From NCBI GenBank assembly GCA_027924585.1, contig BSBM01001666.1, positions 1,439,001-1,503,000 of the forward strand: 64,000 bases of DNA, written 5' to 3'. Shown piece after piece: positions 47,430 to 58,216 of this stretch. The translations under genes were made by a program, and so were the position numbers. The first letter of the stretch is position 1. Every line of letters starts with the position of its first letter. Origin of the DNA: Larix kaempferi (taxonomy: Eukaryota > Streptophyta > Pinopsida > Pinales > Pinaceae). The notes beneath the pieces are model-generated. The model was not told where the DNA came from, ran no database searches, and saw nothing but the letters and a program-made list of their open reading frames with translations.

Positions 47430-48060
47430 GATCATTCATGCATCATATTGTATTGGCAAGTTGATTAGCATGGCAGTTGAGCTCTCTCAAAACATGGTAT
47501 ATTCAATAGTTTCATATTGACTTGCCCCTTTTTGTATTTTGATTATTGACTTGACAACTTTACCCTTAGATGGAATGGAGAAATTGTTCATAAGTATGAT
47601 GAAAATAGCTGAGTCACCTATGAGTCTTATTGAGAGTATAAGGAGTGATATATATTATTAATACCTCTAATATTTAGCATTTTATGAGAAGGTTTTGGGT
47701 TGGACGCCCTATGCTCATAATATAAATGATTTTGTTTATGAAAATGGAAGCTAAATATTCCATGATATAAACTTTAGAAATGTTATTCATACTTGTTTTA
47801 GAGTGCATCTTAGTCTAGACTGCAATAGATATTGAGTTGGCCACCCTATGAAAAACCACTATTTATTTCCAATCTAGAGGGATATTTATTCCATTTGTCA
47901 CCCCTTCTATTGTGAGTTTCCAAATGTGCCTTATGGTTAGGCACTCCAAAAAGTGGTATTTGGTAGTCTTTTCATGGGAACAACAAAGAACACGGTGTGA
48001 AGGCCTTGCCTATCCTAGTTCTTACAAATTATTGGAAATGAGCAACTTATTTTGGACTAT
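47430..48060 (-). pseudogene. LINE (L1-type) 3' coding remnant: zinc-finger and RNase H ends
   Basis: On the minus strand near 48010-47910 the translation has Cys-Cys-Ser-His-Glu-Lys-Thr-Thr-Lys-Tyr-His-Phe-Leu-Glu-Cys followed by Arg-His-Ile-Trp. This is the pattern of the zinc-binding segment after the RT of plant LINEs. Near 47510-47460 comes His-Val-Leu-Arg-Glu-Leu-Asn-Cys-His-Ala-Asn-Gln-Leu-Ala-Asn, the end of the RNase H-like domain of the same elements. Order and spacing (about 450 bp) agree with one 5'-truncated or decayed LINE. The RT core was not recognised upstream. Several stops interrupt it. Confidence 0.6.
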
Positions 48061-48870
48061 TAGTCAAAGAAATCACTAAATTTTAGGGAGACTATCCTCC
48101 TTACAAACTTAGGTCCACATTATTAAAAGTGGGTGTACATGCTATCCCTAGGGCCCCATGCTCTGTCATCCTCCACCTCTCTAGCTATATCGTTTCTATG
48201 CATGAGGAATTTTTGATAGCTTCAAAAGAGATTATTTTTTATTTAAACTTTTACAACTTATCGTAAATTTCCCTCATGATGATTGTTGGGTTTATATTGA
48301 TTCAAGATCATGTTTAGTTACTTGATTTTGAAAATAGGTTTTTCGATGGATGCTCATGTGGCTAGGTAATTTGTCTTGGAATCATGCCTCCATGTATCAC
48401 AATCATATACTTTCCTTGTCATCTCATATAACACTCTAATTTCCTCGATCCATAGCTTATTCAAGTCATTTGTATACTTTCTTTCCTTAATGTATTATAT
48501 TGTGGTGTAGAAGACACACTAGATGCTACCTTGATTCTCTCTTGGCTCTCTCCCAACATAGACACTCCTTTTGGGATAAGAGCATGAGTAATTTTGCTTC
48601 TTGATAGGTCATAAAATCCCTATAACCAATATTGAAAAAATCCAGTTTGCTTAGTCATTCCCAATTTTCGCTTACTGCATTTCTTTGCAACTTTTTATGA
48701 CCACCAATGAGCCATTTTTTATTGATCCAAGGCATATGACTTAGATGGCTATGTTTCTACCCAATTGAAATGGTAATCTTTTGCTATCATGAGGGATTAT
48801 CTCTTGTTAATTGTGCCAAGAACAACAATATTGCAATTATTTTATTATTTTTATCTTTATAATACAATTA
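48061..48870. other. Unassigned, possibly LINE-derived
   Basis: It lies where RT sequence of the minus-strand LINE should be, but no RT motif could be read in any frame. Confidence 0.3.
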
Positions 48871-50900
48871 GATGCATGTTTTTTCCCTAGATTTTGTTTC
48901 TTTCCTTCTACTTCTACTTCTACTTCTAGGACAGCATCCATATTCATACCCTTTTTTCAACCATGGCCAACATTTTCTTGTCCTCTTCACGAGGAATATA
49001 CATCCTTCATCTCATGCACTAACCATTCAAATATAATATTGAGTAGGTGTCATGTTTAGCACATGATCATTTGAGTCCTCACCTATCCCTTCAATGTTCC
49101 CTTTGCTTTCTGGTCCTTTTTTAATCTCACCAACCCCTTCTATACCTTTTGTCTCTTTCATATCCCCACGGTCCTTGGACATTTCCTCTTTATGTGTATT
49201 TGTTTTCCTATCCATTTTTCTTTTATTCTTCTAATTTTTCATCCTATCATCCTCAACTTTTTGTTCTTTGGCATTTCTCTTTTCATCATTCTGACTGGAG
49301 GGACTCTCCTGACGTAGGAGGGGGAGGTTGAACTTTCCCATTTTAAGAGGTTATCTCAATCCTTAGCACCCATTCCTTACATTTCCACCAGACAATATAT
49401 GGATTTATCAATGATCTCAGGACCTTACGTATAAATTGATTACGTGCATCTACACTCCAGCATAAGATGAAGCCTGTAATTCTAGTTGTTTCAAGGGTGG
49501 CCAGAGGCTTTTTGTTCTTTCGCATTTTTCTTTTCATCATTCTTTGTTTTTGTTTCTTCCTCTTTTCACTCTTTTTTTATGACCATTTTCCCATAGTACT
49601 TTATTTTCTTCCATAATATCCTATTTTATTTTTCTATGTTCTTCTTATTATTTGTTCTTTTGTTTTTTCTACTATAATTCATTATCATCCTCAACTTTTT
49701 GTTCTTTGGCATTTTTCTTTTCATCATTCTTTGTTTTTGTTTCTTCCTCTTTTCACTCCTTTTTTATGACCATTTTCCCATAGTCCTTTATTTTCTTCCA
49801 TAATATCCTATTTTATTTTTCTATGTTCTTCTTATTATTTGTTCTTTTGTTTTTTCTACTATAATTCATTTTCTTTTGTGACCTCTTCACCCTTTCTATA
49901 TGCTAGGGGTTATTTGTGACCTCATGCCACTATGGCATTTTTGTGTTTTTTAAGAAGGGGATCGATATTGTTTTCCCCCTTTGGCACTTTCCTTGTCCTT
50001 TGATTTTGAGGGCACATCAATAAGGATTCTCTTCCTTTTGCATGTTTATCCTTCCTTTACACTCTTGTTTATTTTATTCTCCTTCTTTCTTCATTCACCT
50101 TTTGTGCATTCTTCTAACTTCTTTATTTTCTAAGGACCATCATGCCCATTGTCCCCTCCATTCCCTATATTATTGAGACTCACATTAGTCTTCTTTTTCT
50201 ATTTGGGTTCCTTGGTTTCTCTTATCATAGCTTTCACAGCCATGAATATTTAAATCTCGGGTACTTCTAAGTTCCTCGGGCCTCATCTCAATAGGCTTTG
50301 TTTGTAATACTTGTTTAATGGATCGACTTCAATATACTATTATTTTTTCTTTCTTCCTTGTCATTGATATTGCATTTATATTCCTTGATATTGTATTTGT
50401 ATTCTTTACGTAGTCTTGGAATTGCATACAAACTCTACATTCTCATGTTCATAATCATTTGCATCCATGACTTCACATTCTATTAGGTTGATGTTAACCT
50501 TCCTTAGTTTCCTCACCTAATTGAATAAATTTTTTGGAGTCATTGAAACTATATCGTGTTGTTTCCTTTTCTACATTCTCATATATCCTTCATCCTTCAT
50601 CCTTTTGAATGTCTATGCTGACATCATTTGTGCCTCCCACCGAAATGCCTGCATTTTGGACCCATATGTACTTTTCTTCTAAATAGGGATCTCTCCTCTA
50701 ACTAAAATTCTTGTCCTCATATTAATATATGAGGACATCTAATAGGTATTATATTTCAAACCTTTTAATGATAAAGTTGGGGTGTGGATGATAGGCTTCC
50801 TCAACCCATGTCTCCAATCTATCATTTTTGTATACTTCACTACATAATCTTTACCATAGTTTGTAAGGGGCCTTCTTTCTCTTCTTTAGACTAAAATGGT
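48871..50900 (-). pseudogene. Decayed Lys/Glu-rich coding remnant, unrecognised
   Basis: The minus strand is purine-rich and has long near-open stretches, best between about 50720 and 50480, where about 60 codons read with only a few stops and normal amino-acid composition. Below that it becomes Lys/Glu-rich and is broken up by tandem repeats at 49235-49872. No domain is recognised. It might be a transposon ORF1 or an old gag. Confidence 0.25.
49235..49872. repeat. 187-bp tandem repeat, two full copies plus a detached partial
   Basis: CTTTTTGTTCTTTNGCATTT starts copies at 49508 and 49695. An earlier partial copy (49235-49291) is separated by about 215 bp of unrelated sequence, which looks like an insertion or the remains of one. 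Confidence 0.75.
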
Positions 50901-51189
50901 TGTTTGTATTGAAGATTGATCCCACAATTTCCCAAATTCATCATTGTATTCTTACAAACTTTGGGTATCTTGTTGAGTAGTCTGGGTATCCTCACACTCA
51001 AATTTATCAGTATGTGGGATACTTTAACCAACCACATACACATAGGTGTCAAAATATCTCAAACCTTGAGAACTTGTCCTTGTTCTTACCCTTTATTCTT
51101 TAACACTAATAAAGGGAAACATTTTTCATTGCCATGTAGCAATTCCTTGGGTGCTTTTTCCACATTGAGGGGCAATGAAAATATTTCAA
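50901..51189. other. Unassigned stretch
   Basis: Nothing supported between the decayed region and the 49-bp array. Confidence 0.4.
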
Positions 51190-51388
51190 GAAACAGAAAT
51201 AATGGACGCAAGGGCCCGACGATGTGGTACCTTGCCAAGAAACGGAGATAAAGGACGCAAGTACCCAAGGATGTGGTACCTTGTCGATAAATGGAAACGA
51301 CTAACGATTGGACCCAACGGAGTGGTACCATGTCAAAAGATGAGAATAAATGACGGATGGGCCCAACGGTGTGGTACCGAGGTCCTGA
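51190..51388. repeat. Four 49-bp tandem repeats with KpnI-like core
   Basis: GTGGTACC occurs at 51224, 51273, 51322 and 51371, spaced exactly 49 bp, each preceded by a GGGCCCRACG-like segment. Units are diverged elsewhere. This could be a regulatory minisatellite in the upstream part of element H's LTR, but the LTR limit is unknown. Confidence 0.8.
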
Positions 51389-51440
51389 CGGGATTGATTG
51401 TTAAACATTATGCATAAAAACGTATAAAATTGAATTTAGA

Positions 51441-51668
51441 ACATTTGCTCAGGAAAATGCATTTTAGCATTTAAAATAATAGAAATTATTATTTTATACA
51501 TTTGCACATGAAAATACATTTTAGTATTTGAAATAATAGAAATTATTATTTTAGACATTTGCACATGAAAATACATTTTAGTATTTGAAATAATAGAAAT
51601 GATTATTTTAGACATTTGCACATGAAAATACATTTTAGTATTTAAAATAATAGAAATCATTATTTTAG
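51441..51668. repeat. Four 57-bp tandem repeats
   Basis: Units begin ACATTTG at 51441, 51498, 51555 and 51612. The middle two are nearly identical. The array is AT-rich, and each unit contains an AAATAATAGAAATNATTATTT near-palindrome. The open frame across it on the minus strand reflects the 57-bp period. Confidence 0.9.
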
Positions 51669-51744
51669 AAGCAAAATGGAATACTAGGCTTGAGCATTTA
51701 GTTGACACACTTGCACCCACAAAAATAGAAATTAGATTGAACAT

Positions 51745-52863
51745 CATGGAGACAAACCTGAGTAAATGATGCAGGAGCATCGGAGCCTAGGCAGAGTAGT
51801 CGAAGATGATCCACATGAAGAAGGCCGACCAGAGGGAGTACCGACGACCACTGGTGCGGAAGAGCAGATTGGTTGTCAAAGTCAATAAGTCATGTAGGAG
51901 CAGTCGATATGCGATCGAAAGAAGATGCGGAAGGTCGAGAGTCGACACGTCCAAGGTCGACAGATGACAGAGTTGCAATGGAGACGTCGAAGGTCGACAT
52001 GTTGTCGAACCGTGACTCCGACAGGTTTGGGCATGGGCCAAGCGAGGAGGAAGGGGCGGACTGGCGAAACCTGAAAGTGTGAAGGGAAGCCGACGGGTAT
52101 GTCTAAGGTTGACGAAAGACAGTATGTTCGAGGCAGTGATAAGACCAACTACTATAGCAGTGTCAAAAGGACGTGCAGAAGTCAAGCAGAGTACTTGGTA
52201 TCTGTTCGGGGTTGCTAAGGAAGTTATGAGCCGTTATTGCAGGTGGTTGGGATCGTGACAGATGTCGCCACACGTGGAGGTTGTGCAGCACAGCAGAGGC
52301 GCTTACAATTGCAGGTCTGCAGGATCAGGTAGATCAATGGACAGAGGAAGCATGTCTTGGGGGTCGGAGTGATCTCGGGAGCAACAGTAGTAGGGTAGAA
52401 GGCTTGTGTGCAGGCACAGAGCAGAGGGAGTTCAAAGTTCAGTCACTCGGGAGAGAGTTGGCAGAGAGCAGAGGTCAAGAGAAGGTTTTGTAGATTGGAT
52501 AGGAGAGTCACAAATCTACAGAGCGCAGAGAATATCGATCCATAGCTCAGAGTTTCGTAGTGAACCATGAGAGGGTGAAGATCGACACACTGAGATAGCA
52601 CACAGTTACTTCTGTATTGTAATAGGATAAGGCCGACATAGTTGGTTGTTTTATATTCCTTGCAGTTTGCATTGGAACCGATTGATTTGAAGTAATAGAA
52701 GCTAGCTTCTGGCATCATGTTTACATCTTGTTTATGTGAACGTGTGTGTCGTGTGTAATCGTTAAGCAATAACCCTTGTCGAGGTGACCTTGTGTCAAGT
52801 TGTATCAGAGCAGGAAGAGAATCCTGTAAGCAGAAAGGTAGTGATATCAACCTGACTAGGTCA
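51745..52863 (+). repeat. 5' LTR of gypsy element H (left limit unknown)
   Basis: Aligns in reverse with 62856-64000, to the window end. It ends CTAGGTCA two bases before a PBS. It is rich in GTCGAC/TCGAC and other CpG-containing words, unlike the surrounding sequence. Homology with H' still holds at the window edge, so the true LTR start lies further left and might include the 57-bp and 49-bp arrays. Confidence 0.65.
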
Positions 52864-52878
52864 AGTGGTATCAGAGCC
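52801..52878 (+). other. Duplicated primer-binding-site region of element H
   Basis: TGTATCAGAGCAGG at 52801 and TGGTATCAGAGCC at 52866 are both preceded by GTCAAG. The second is the better tRNA-Met-type match. Both are present in H' (complement near 62842 and 62910). Confidence 0.6.
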
Positions 52879-53031
52879 AAGAAGTGAGTCTGGTCGATTT
52901 GAAGCAGTATACTGTGGATAGGAGAGACTGCAAGTGTGTTTACAACTCCAGCTGCGGTTGGGTAGGGTTGTGCATAGCCTGTGAAAGTTTGATTGCGATT
53001 GGACGAGTGGGAGTTTCTGCTGAGGTTGAAA

Positions 53032-54207
53032 ATGGCTCACAGAGGCATTAATGTCTGAGGAGTTGGACGAAGAGCACGTGGCGCAGCAATCACAGTTGAT
53101 CGTGAGATGTTCGATGAGTGCGTCCGAACAATGCGAACTTTGACTAATGAAATCGCATCGATCAAAGAAAGCCAAAGGCATGGTTGTATTACTGATGCGT
53201 TAGACCACAGCAACGGGGAGGTCGAAGAAGTGGAAGCATGGGAAGCAGCAAGAGAAGAACCAGAAGACAAACTCATCAAGATTCTGACAGATATGAGAGG
53301 TCGGACGAATATGGATATACGTACCTACTCAGGAAGTCTGGATCCAGAAGACTTTATCGACTGGTTCAGAGAAATGGAGAAATACTTCAACATAGAGCAG
53401 ATCGAGGATCCCAGGTGGGTTGAGGCTGCATGTCTAAGGTTGAAGGGTCATGCCTCATCGTGGTGGGACAATGCACAGGCTGACAGAGTTAAGAAGGGCA
53501 AGGAGAAAATCAAGTCTTGGGACAGGATGGTCGCCAAGCTGAAAGGGAAGTTCTTGCCGAATGACTATGTGATTTCCTTGTTTCGAAAATTACAGAACTT
53601 TCGACAAAAAGAGATGACCGTGAAGGAATACACAGAAGAGTTCTACAGATTGTCGATAAGGTCGGGACAAAATGATGAAGGAGAAGAAGCTGTCGCAATA
53701 TATGTAAAGGGCTTGAAATATGCCATTCAAGACGAGTTGAGCATGTCTAGATTCAGAGTGGTTGGTGAAGCCTACCAGTTAGCTTTGAAGGAAAAAGAGA
53801 AACTGTCAAGAAAATCTGTAGCGACCAGAGGCAGGATGATTGGTCGGGGTGCGAAGATTGTTTCTGCGAAAGGCCAAAGTAGCGGATACAGGAGAGAAGC
53901 CATCAAAGAAAACCGATGTGCGGAAGGCACATCGACAAGAGAGAAGACACAAGAAAACCGATGCGATGGTCGAGAGACATGCAGTCAAGGTGCGTATGGT
54001 CGAAGTGGTCCATCCGACGGGAAAGGAGCTGACAGAACAGCCATATCCTGTTACAAGTGTCAAGGAGTAGGACACAAGGCATATGAATGCCCAGAGAACC
54101 TACATGCTATAGAGGAGTCGAAACCCAAATGTCAAAGAGATGAGAAATTCAACGAGAGGGCAAAGTCGAAATCTGACAATAGTGTAGATGAGAAGAAGAA
54201 AATTTGA
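53032..54207 (+). pseudogene. Ty3/gypsy Gag of element H
   Basis: The frame starts at ATG 53032 with a TGA at codon 9 (53056-53058); the H' copy has CGA there. The rest is open for 366 codons from 53107. It contains the Gag core (Phe-x2-Trp-Phe-Arg-Glu-Met-Glu-Lys-Tyr-Phe, Leu-Lys-Gly-His-Ala-x2-Trp-Trp-Asp), a basic Gly-rich linker around 53820-53990, and one zinc knuckle Cys-x2-Cys-x4-His-x4-Cys at 54049-54090. It ends at TGA 54205-54207 with pol continuing in the same phase. It would form the particle and bind RNA. It is longer and far better kept than G's Gag. Confidence 0.85.
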
Positions 54208-56752
54208 AACCTGACTATCAGGCGAACATTGGTTCAGGAAGACCGACGCGACGAGAAAGAGCTGGCACAGCGAAAGGCTATCTTTCGAACCAGAGTGTGA
54301 ATCGGCGAATGGCATTGCAAGACCATAGTTGATGGTGGAAGTACAGAGAATCTTGTGTCAACATAGGTCATCGACAAAGTGGGGTTGAAATGTCGGGAAC
54401 ATCCATACCCTTACAAGATCTCATGGTTGCAAAAAGGTCACCATGTAAATGTGACCAAATAGTGCATGATTAACTTCAAGGTCGGGAAACATGAATATAG
54501 TGTATTGTGCAACGTAATCCCAATGGATGCGTGCCATCTGTTGTTAGGAAGGCCATGGCAATATGATCGGAAGAAGATCTATGATGGTCGAGCCAACATA
54601 GTCACAGTGTGGAAGAATGGTGTGCGATGGACTCTGAAGCCAAAGCAGGAGGAGCAAGTCGACTGTAAGCAGGGAGAGAGAAACTTTTGGGAGAAGCGAG
54701 TGCTGATGTGTTCAGAGAAAGAATTCCTCGTGGAGGAGGAAAAGCAGTCGGGATGTTTTTCCATCATTTCGAAAGGGCCATGTATCCAGAGGTCAACAAT
54801 GGGGAAAATTTCGATCGAAGCCGGAAAGATGCTTGACGAGTTTTGGAGCATAGTAGTCGACGAGGCACCGACGAGATTGCCACCGACGAGAAGCATATCC
54901 CATTAGATCAACTTGATTCCAGGGTCGAGTCTTCCAAACAAGGCACCGCATAGGATGAGTCTGACAGAAGGTCAGGAACTCAATCGACAGGTCCAGGAAT
55001 TGTTGGACAGGGGATTGATCAGAGAAATTCTGAGTCCGTGCGCAGTACCAGTTGTATTAGTGCTGATGAAAGGTGGAGAATGGAGGATGTGTACAGACTC
55101 CAGAGCCATCAACAAGATCATGATCAAGTACTGGTTTCCATTGTCGGGGATGGATGACTTGATGGATTGCTTGAGTGGAGCGAAGTACTTCACAAATATT
55201 GACTTGAAGAGAGGTTATCACCAGATTCGGGTTAGAGAAGGAGATGAATGGAAGACAACATTCAAAATGAAGGAAGGGTTGTATGAGTGGTTATTCATGC
55301 CATTCGGACTGACTAATTCACCCAGTACATTCATGTGGTTGATGAATGAGGTGTTGAAGCCATTCTTGGGTAAATTCATCATATTATATCTAGATGACAT
55401 CCTGATATTTAGTCAAACCAAGATAGAGCACTTGGAGCACATTCAACGGGTATTGTAAAAGTTGCCGGAAGATAAGCTGATGGTGAACCTGCAAAAGTGT
55501 TTCTTCATGAAGGAAGAACTAGTGTAGTTGGGATTTGTAATCTCGGGTAAAGGGTTAGTGATGGACCCAGAAAAGGTGAAGGCAATATTGGATTGGCCGG
55601 AACCGACAAGTGCGACTGGAGTAAGGAGTTTCCATGGACTTGCCAGTTTATACAAGAATTTCATTCGGGGATTCAGTCGGATCTGTGCACCTTTGACAGA
55701 GTGCATGCAAAAAGGGAAGTGCAAGTGGATGGAAGCTACCCAGCGAGCTTTCGACAAGTTGAAGGAAAAGGTCACTGAGAGCCCAGTGTTAGCGCTCCAA
55801 GATTTTGACAAAGTTTTCCAGGTCGATTGCGACGCGAGTGGAATGGCAATTGGAGAAATGTTGAGCCAGGAGGGCCGACCAATTGCATTCTTAAGTGAGA
55901 AGTTGGATGATGTGAAGGGAAAATATTCGGTCTATGACCAGGAATTTTATGCTATTGTCCAAGCATTAAAGAAGTGGAGGCATTATTTGTTGCCCAAGGA
56001 ATTTTCGTTATACACAAATCACCAAGCATTGAGATATCTGAATACTCAGTCGAAGTTGAATTAGTGGCACATGAAATGGGTCGAGTTCCAGCAGGGATAT
56101 ACTTTCATGTTGCGACATAAGTCCGGCAAGTCAAACAAGGTTGTCGATGCGCTGAGTCAAAGAGTTGCATTGTTGAACACGACGACAGTTCAAGCAACAA
56201 GAATAGAGTTGGTGAAAGCAGAGTATGCGACTGACGAGGATTTTACGAAATCATGGGAGGCTTGTCGTGAACCATGGAGTGTCGACATAACTCCATACTT
56301 GGATTATTTTATCCAAGCGGGATACCGATTCAACGGGAAACAATTGTGTATTCCCATAGGATCTGTAAGAGAGAACCTAATCCGAGAACTGCACAGCGGC
56401 GGGTTAGTAGCATCGACAAGACCCAGGCATTGGTCGAAGAAAGGTATTATTTGACATGAATGACGATAGATGTCAGGAAGTGGGTACGATAGTGTCAATT
56501 TTTCCAGTTGGCAAAAGGAAGAAGTCAAAATACGGGGTTGTATACACCATTGCCTGTACCGAATACCCCATGGGAGCACCTGAGCATGGATTTCCAAAGA
56601 CGTAGCAAGGAAGCGACTCAATATTTGTTGTAGTCGATAGATTTTCGAAGATAGCACACTTCAGTCCGTGTCGGAAGACAAGTGATTCCACAATCATTGT
56701 TGTACTATTCTTTAAGGAGGTAGTCAGATTGCATGGGTTTCCAAATGTATCT
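54208..56752 (+). pseudogene. Ty3/gypsy Pol of element H: protease, RT, RNase H, truncated integrase
   Basis: Same phase as Gag. Protease has Val-Asp-Gly-Gly-Ser-Thr-Glu at 54331 and His-Leu-Leu-Leu-Gly-Arg-Pro-Trp near 54540. RT runs 54913-55560 with Asn-Ile-Asp-Leu-Lys-Arg-Gly near 55195 and Tyr-Leu-Asp-Asp at 55387-55398, so its catalytic aspartates are kept. RNase H has Cys-Asp-Ala-Ser-Gly near 55827. The integrase N-terminus follows; its core shows [10 protein letters not shown] near 56635 and stops at 56752 after Gly-Phe-Pro-Asn-Val. In-frame stops are at 54298, 54364, 54460, 54904, 55456, 55525 and 56062. Small deletions near 56410 and 56590 shift the frame. The order RT before integrase identifies Ty3/gypsy. 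Confidence 0.9.
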
Positions 56753-56783
56753 GCTACTTTGGCCTTTCGCGGAAACAGATCCC
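56753..56783 (+). repeat. Left terminal inverted repeat of X
   Basis: Begins GCTACTTTGGCCTTTCGCGG; partner at 61768-61798. Confidence 0.6.
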
Positions 56784-56989
56784 ATACTTAGTTCCATGCC
56801 CGCAAGATGATGGGTATGTGTTACTTAGTTCAGATTTTGACATGGTCATGTTCATCATTGAAGTAGCTATCCAGTCATGCTTGCATTTTTCTCGATGGTG
56901 ATCACATGAGGAAGAAATCAATCTGCCAAAGTGAAAGAAAAAGTGATTTGCATATTAAAGACAAAGATTTGTCTAAGTGTCAAACTCAC

Positions 56990-57130
56990 ATGGCTCAGAG
57001 GCCATTTGGAAATGCCCGCAAGGAGGTGTTCATGAGCTGATAAAACTAATAAGATGGCATAGTCATGTTCTCTGATGAACTGGTTATCCATCCATGGAGC
57101 CATATTTCTATTTTTTGCTCTCAGGTGCGA
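56990..57130 (+). repeat. X repeat unit, first copy
   Basis: The unit starts GGCCATTTGGAAATGCCCGC and includes a TTTTGGCCTACCAAAAT segment. Related starts are near 57687, 60477, 60688 and 60876; spacing and length vary. Confidence 0.6.
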
Positions 57131-57179
57131 GATTTTGGCCTACCAAAATCAGTGAAAAATAAGGTTGAAAGACACTTTA

Positions 57180-57470
57180 TATTATGCCTGCAAAGTCTTA
57201 GGAAGATTCCCACAGGGGCTATGTTATGCCCGCAAGGGAACTCTAGGATGCCTGCAAAGGGCCTCCAATATGCCTGCAGGAGGCTTATAAATATGCCCAC
57301 ATAAGGGGGCTAAAGATGCTCGCAAGGGGCTCATTTATGCCCGCAGAAGACTTATGAAATGCCCACAAAAGGGGTTAAAATCTCAAGGAGATGAGGTTAA
57401 TCCCGCAAGGTCTTATGGGATACCTAGATGCCCGCAGGGGCTTAATTAATCCCACAGGGGCCAAAAGTGC
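57180..57470 (+). repeat. ATGCCCGCA motif cluster, left
   Basis: About a dozen short phrases of the type ATGCCCGCAAGGGGCTTA, with 15-35 bp spacing, often degenerate (CCCACAGGGGCT, GCCTGCAAAGGGCC). Confidence 0.7.
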
Positions 57471-57760
57471 CTCTCGGCTTGATTTGCACTACTCTAGTAA
57501 CATGCCTGTCGAGGAGAGAGAAAGAGGCTTCAAGAGGTGAAATTGGTTTAGATGAAGTCACCTTGTTGGCCTTTGTTGGCCTCTATCCATTGGGTGTCTC
57601 ACACTTCAAAATTGGTGAAAATAAAAATCTCATGTTACCCTAGGGTTTGACAATTTTTATCTAAGTGTTGAATTAACAGTTTAAAAGGACATTTGGAAAT
57701 GCCCGCAAAGAGGTGTCCTTGTGCTAATAAAATTCATAGGGTGACATAGATATGTTCATT
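57466..57760 (+). repeat. 300-bp direct repeat, left copy (partner 60255-60560)
   Basis: The two copies share CCAAAAGTGCCTC, GATTTGCACTACTC, AACATGCC, GAGGAGAGAGAAAGAGGCTT and the following 200 bp with few changes. The left copy has a small duplication, TTGGCCTTTGTTGGCCT. Confidence 0.85.
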
Positions 57761-57808
57761 GTTGAATTGGTTATCCACCCATGCTTTCAGTTTTCCTTAT
57801 GATGGTCA

Positions 57809-57897
57809 CATGTGCAAGAAATCAATCTGCCAAAGTAGGAAATCATGTGCAAGAAATCAATCTGCCAAAGTAGGAAATCATGTGCAAGAAATCAATA
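57809..57897 (+). repeat. 35-bp tandem repeat, about 2.5 units
   Basis: CATGTGCAAGAAATCAATCT plus 15 further bases is repeated head to tail at 57809, 57844 and 57879 with no visible divergence. This indicates a recent duplication. Confidence 0.9.
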
Positions 57898-57959
57898 CTG
57901 TCCATTCCATTATTTTCTTAATGTTTTTAAACAATATTTTGGTTTCTTTTTCTTTTTTT

Positions 57960-58216
57960 CTTTTTTCTAATGCAATACAACTTTCCTTTTAGGTTTTTTT
58001 TTTCTTTTATCTTTGGCTAAGAGAATAAAAGTATATGACAATACATATGTTAGTAGTTAGAATACCTTAATGAGTATAACTCTAAGGTGGATGTAATTTT
58101 GTATCTATGAAAGGCCGAAGGGTAATGAGAAGTATTCCCGCTTCTCTATTGATGTAATGTTTTGTTGACACATCTTTTTCATTTAATAAAATGATATTTT
58201 TTAGTTATGAAAAAAA
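57960..58216 (+). mobile_element. Possible LINE 3' tail
   Basis: A GAAAGGCCGAAGGGTAATGAG segment is followed by an AT-rich 3' region and A9 ending at about 58216, like the 3' untranslated tails of plant L1 elements. There is no upstream RT, so it would be strongly 5'-truncated. Confidence 0.3.

Noticed and set aside
51436-51780. Open minus-strand frame with repeated peptide
   Set aside because: It follows from the AT-rich 57-bp tandem repeat (57 is a multiple of 3). It has no other coding evidence.
57809-57897. Short regular repeats as a possible CRISPR array
   Set aside because: Units are head to tail without spacers in plant-type DNA; it is a simple tandem duplication.
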